Below, one piece after another: positions 62,150-64,000 of a stretch of DNA of 64,000 nt; within the stretch, counting starts at the first letter, position 1, and every line of letters begins with the position of its first letter. The stretch comes from Propioniciclava coleopterorum. GTDB taxonomy: Bacteria; Actinomycetota; Actinomycetes; Propionibacteriales; Propionibacteriaceae. The stretch lies in the NCBI RefSeq assembly GCF_011393335.1, contig NZ_CP049865.1, positions 1,568,722 through 1,632,721 of the forward strand. The letters run 5' to 3'. A program made the position numbers and the translations under genes. The notes below the pieces were generated by a model, which did no database searches, was not told the DNA's origin, and saw nothing but the letters and a program-made list of their open reading frames with translations.

Positions 62150-63190
62150 TCACGGTGCCTCACGAAGCACGACGGTGACGCTGGAACGCTCCCCGTCACG
62201 CAGCAGGTCGACGGCGACGTCGTCGCCCACCGATGCCGTCGCCAGTAGCCGACCCAGGGTGAAGGCGTCGGCCTGCTGCCCGTTGAGGCCCACGATCAGG
62301 TCGCCGCCGCGGATGCCCGCCGTGGCGGCGGGGCCGCCCGCGGCGACCGCCTGCACGAACAGCGCGGAGGGGACGCCGACGCTCTGGGCAGCGCTGGTCG
62401 GGAGGACGGCGTGCGAGAAGCCGAACCACGGGTGGGTGGCCCGGCCGTCCGCGACGAGCTGGTCGGTGATCCGCTGCACGGTCGCTGCCGGCACGGCGAA
62501 CCCGAGCCCGACGCTGCCGCCGCCTGCGACGCCCGAGGCGTCCGGCACGGTGGAGATCACGGTGTTGATGCCCACGATCCGGCCCGAGCAGTCCACCAGG
62601 GGGCCACCGGAGTTGCCGGGGTTGATGGAGGCGTCAGTCTGGATGGTGTCGACCAGCACCGTCGTGCCGCCGTCGGCCACGGGGGCGACCACGTCACGCT
62701 GCAGGGCGCTCACGACGCCGGACGTCACCGTTCCCGACAGCCCCAGAGGGGCACCCACGGCGATCACCTGCTCGCCGACGCGGGGCACTTCGCCGAGGGC
62801 GAGCGTGGGCAGGCCGGAGGCCTCGATCTGCAGGACCGCCAGGTCGGTCTTCGGGTCGGTGCCCACCAGCGTGGCGGGCTGCTGCTCGCCGGTGGCCAGC
62901 AGGACGCTCAGCCGGGACGCCCCGGCGATGACGTGATCGTTGGTGACGATGCGTCCCCCCGGGGTGAGGATGGCGCCGCTGCCCGAGCCGCCACCGCCGG
63001 TGGCGTTCTCGGCGAACACGGTCACCACCGCTGGGAGCGCACCGTTGGCGACCGCGACGGTGGTGCAGGCGCCGCTCACCGGGGTGGTGCGGGCCACCAG
63101 GAAACCGGCCGTGCCGCCGGCCAGCAAGCCGGCGGCGAGTCCGATCGCCACCAGGCCCGCCACCGGATGCCGAGGTTGCCGCTGCGCCAC
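62150..63190 (-). CDS. HtrA/DegP-type serine protease with PDZ domain
   Basis: A 346-residue protease with one N-terminal membrane anchor (AGLVAIGLAAGLLAGGTAGFLVA). The trypsin-like domain has a full triad: His86 (VTNDHV), Asp116 (KTDLAVL) and Ser194 (NPGNSGGPL). A C-terminal PDZ domain follows (AVAAGGPAATAGIRGGDLIVGLNGQQADAFTLGRLL). It resembles the chaperone-proteases that act on misfolded envelope proteins. It starts at 63190, 3 bp after the AbgT stop, so it probably shares that transcript. Confidence 0.92.
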   Translation of the reverse strand: MAQRQPRHPVAGLVAIGLAAGLLAGGTAGFLVARTTPVSGACTTVAVANGALPAVVTVFAENATGGGGSGSGAILTPGGRIVTNDHVIAGASRLSVLLATGEQQPATLVGTDPKTDLAVLQIEASGLPTLALGEVPRVGEQVIAVGAPLGLSGTVTSGVVSALQRDVVAPVADGGTTVLVDTIQTDASINPGNSGGPLVDCSGRIVGINTVISTVPDASGVAGGGSVGLGFAVPAATVQRITDQLVADGRATHPWFGFSHAVLPTSAAQSVGVPSALFVQAVAAGGPAATAGIRGGDLIVGLNGQQADAFTLGRLLATASVGDDVAVDLLRDGERSSVTVVLREAP

Positions 63191-63193
63191 GGG

Positions 63194-64000
63194 TCAGCCC
63201 ACGACCGGGAGGTACCCGGGCCCGAGGGGGATCCCCAGCAGGAACCACACGAGGAAGACGACCGTGCCGGCCACGAAGATCGCCAGCGAGTAGGGCAGCA
63301 TGAGCGCCACCACCGTGCCGATGCCGGCCTTCTTCTGGTAGCGGGCCGCGATCGACGCGATGAACGGCAGGTACACCATGAGCGGCGTCAACGCGTTGAC
63401 CGGCGAATCGGCGACCCGGTAGGCCGCCAGCAAGGTCTGCGGGGCGACGCCCAGCCGCATGAACAACGGCACGAAGATGGGGGCGAAGATCGCCCACTTC
63501 GGCAGAGCCCCCGGCATGATGAAGTCGAGCAGCACGATCACGACGATGAATCCCAGGAGCAGCGGCACCGCCCCGATGTTGGCCTGTTCCAGCAACTCCG
63601 CCAGGGAGCCTGCCAGGACGCGCGGCAGGTTCGTCCAGTTGAAGAAGGCGATGAACTGGCTGATCATCAGCAGCATCAACACCATGCCGCCCAGACCGGA
63701 GAAGGTCTTGGTGATGGCCTTGATGACGTCGCCACTGCCCTTCATGGTGCCCGCGCCCACCCCGTAGCAGACGCCCGAGATGAGGAAGAGCAGCATGATG
63801 ATGAACAGCAGGCTGTCCATGAACGGTGTGTTGCCGATGATGTTGCCCGTCTCCGGGTCGCGCAACGGGGCGCCAGGCGGGAAGGTCGCCAGGGCGACCA
63901 CGGCCACCATGATGCCGAACCCGATCAGCGCGAAGCGGGAGCCGCGACGGTCCGCCTCGGGCGAGATCTCCGCGGCATCGACGTGCCCCGCGCTGCCCTC
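63194..64000 (-). CDS. AbgT-family transporter, 5' end beyond the window
   Basis: The visible 268 C-terminal residues carry the AbgT/MtrF landmarks: KTFSGLGGMVLMLLMISQFIAFFNWTNLP, PLLLGFIVVIVLLDFIMPGALPKWAIFAPIFVPLFMRLGV, and AYRVADSPVNALTPLMVYLPF. AbgT proteins were described as p-aminobenzoyl-glutamate importers and later as sulfonamide/drug exporters. The frame is open to the right edge with coding-like residues (FALIGFGIMVAVV), so the start lies outside. The HtrA gene follows at once on the same strand. Confidence 0.88.
   Translation of the reverse strand, partial: EGSAGHVDAAEISPEADRRGSRFALIGFGIMVAVVALATFPPGAPLRDPETGNIIGNTPFMDSLLFIIMLLFLISGVCYGVGAGTMKGSGDVIKAITKTFSGLGGMVLMLLMISQFIAFFNWTNLPRVLAGSLAELLEQANIGAVPLLLGFIVVIVLLDFIMPGALPKWAIFAPIFVPLFMRLGVAPQTLLAAYRVADSPVNALTPLMVYLPFIASIAARYQKKAGIGTVVALMLPYSLAIFVAGTVVFLVWFLLGIPLGPGYLPVVG

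Overview
This window is high-GC DNA from an actinomycete (Actinomycetota). GTG starts are common, adjacent genes are often coupled by ATGA or GTGA overlaps, some transcripts look leaderless, and the gene families (CmtR, LysM-BTAD, NiCoT, AbgT, DUF6325) fit that phylum. I cannot name the genus safely.

Layout. (1) 1-13.3 kb: an archaeo-eukaryotic-type primase/replication protein followed by a Tad/Flp pilus locus (lipoprotein, PKD-like protein, SAF/CpaB-like, CpaE-like, TadA, TadB, TadC, pilin, TadE and TadG-like pseudopilins) that ends in a very large LysM-BTAD regulator. (2) 13.3-18.8 kb: accessory genes (helical-repeat protein, NYN nuclease, DoxX, NucS-like PDDEXK protein, winged-helix regulator, excisionase-like HTH protein). 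(3) 18.8-22.2 kb: a Cd/Pb/Co/Zn-type operon, cmtR-P1B ATPase-CDF. (4) 22.2-43.2 kb: a large copper-resistance island. It has a two-component system, M23 peptidase, Tat multicopper oxidase lipoprotein, a CPD-type P-type ATPase, a cupredoxin-CopA fusion, a YHS protein, CsoR, three DUF305 proteins, an Lgt-Lnt lipoprotein-modification pair, YibE/F, and a glutaredoxin-CcdA-TlpA redox trio. (5) 43.2-47.5 kb: two identical 1475-bp IS110 copies in opposite orientation, enclosing a CopZ-like gene, a dead CDF copy and two small genes. (6) 47.5-64 kb: ordinary-looking chromosome (truncated acyltransferase-like membrane protein, PPTase, NiCoT, GntR-ABC operon, Asp/Glu racemase with divergent LysR, glutaminase, a catalytically dead P-type ATPase, META lipoprotein, HtrA, AbgT).

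The most informative signal is a repeated operator. CTTGA-N6-CTTGA (11-bp period direct repeat) occurs in front of nearly every transcription unit of the copper island, including the two-component system itself. This suggests one OmpR-type regulator drives export ATPases, oxidase, periplasmic DUF305 proteins, thiol redox genes, a cell-wall peptidase and lipoprotein acylation together. A CsoR-type box adds a second control in front of the cupredoxin-CopA gene. Copper-controlled Lgt-Lnt is the most unusual part biologically.

At least ten genes, both in the island and in the chromosomal part, are broken by what looks like exactly one missing base, mostly in G or C runs. That uniformity points to homopolymer under-calling in the assembly. 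I therefore give corrected gene extents and treat those genes as probably intact in the living organism.
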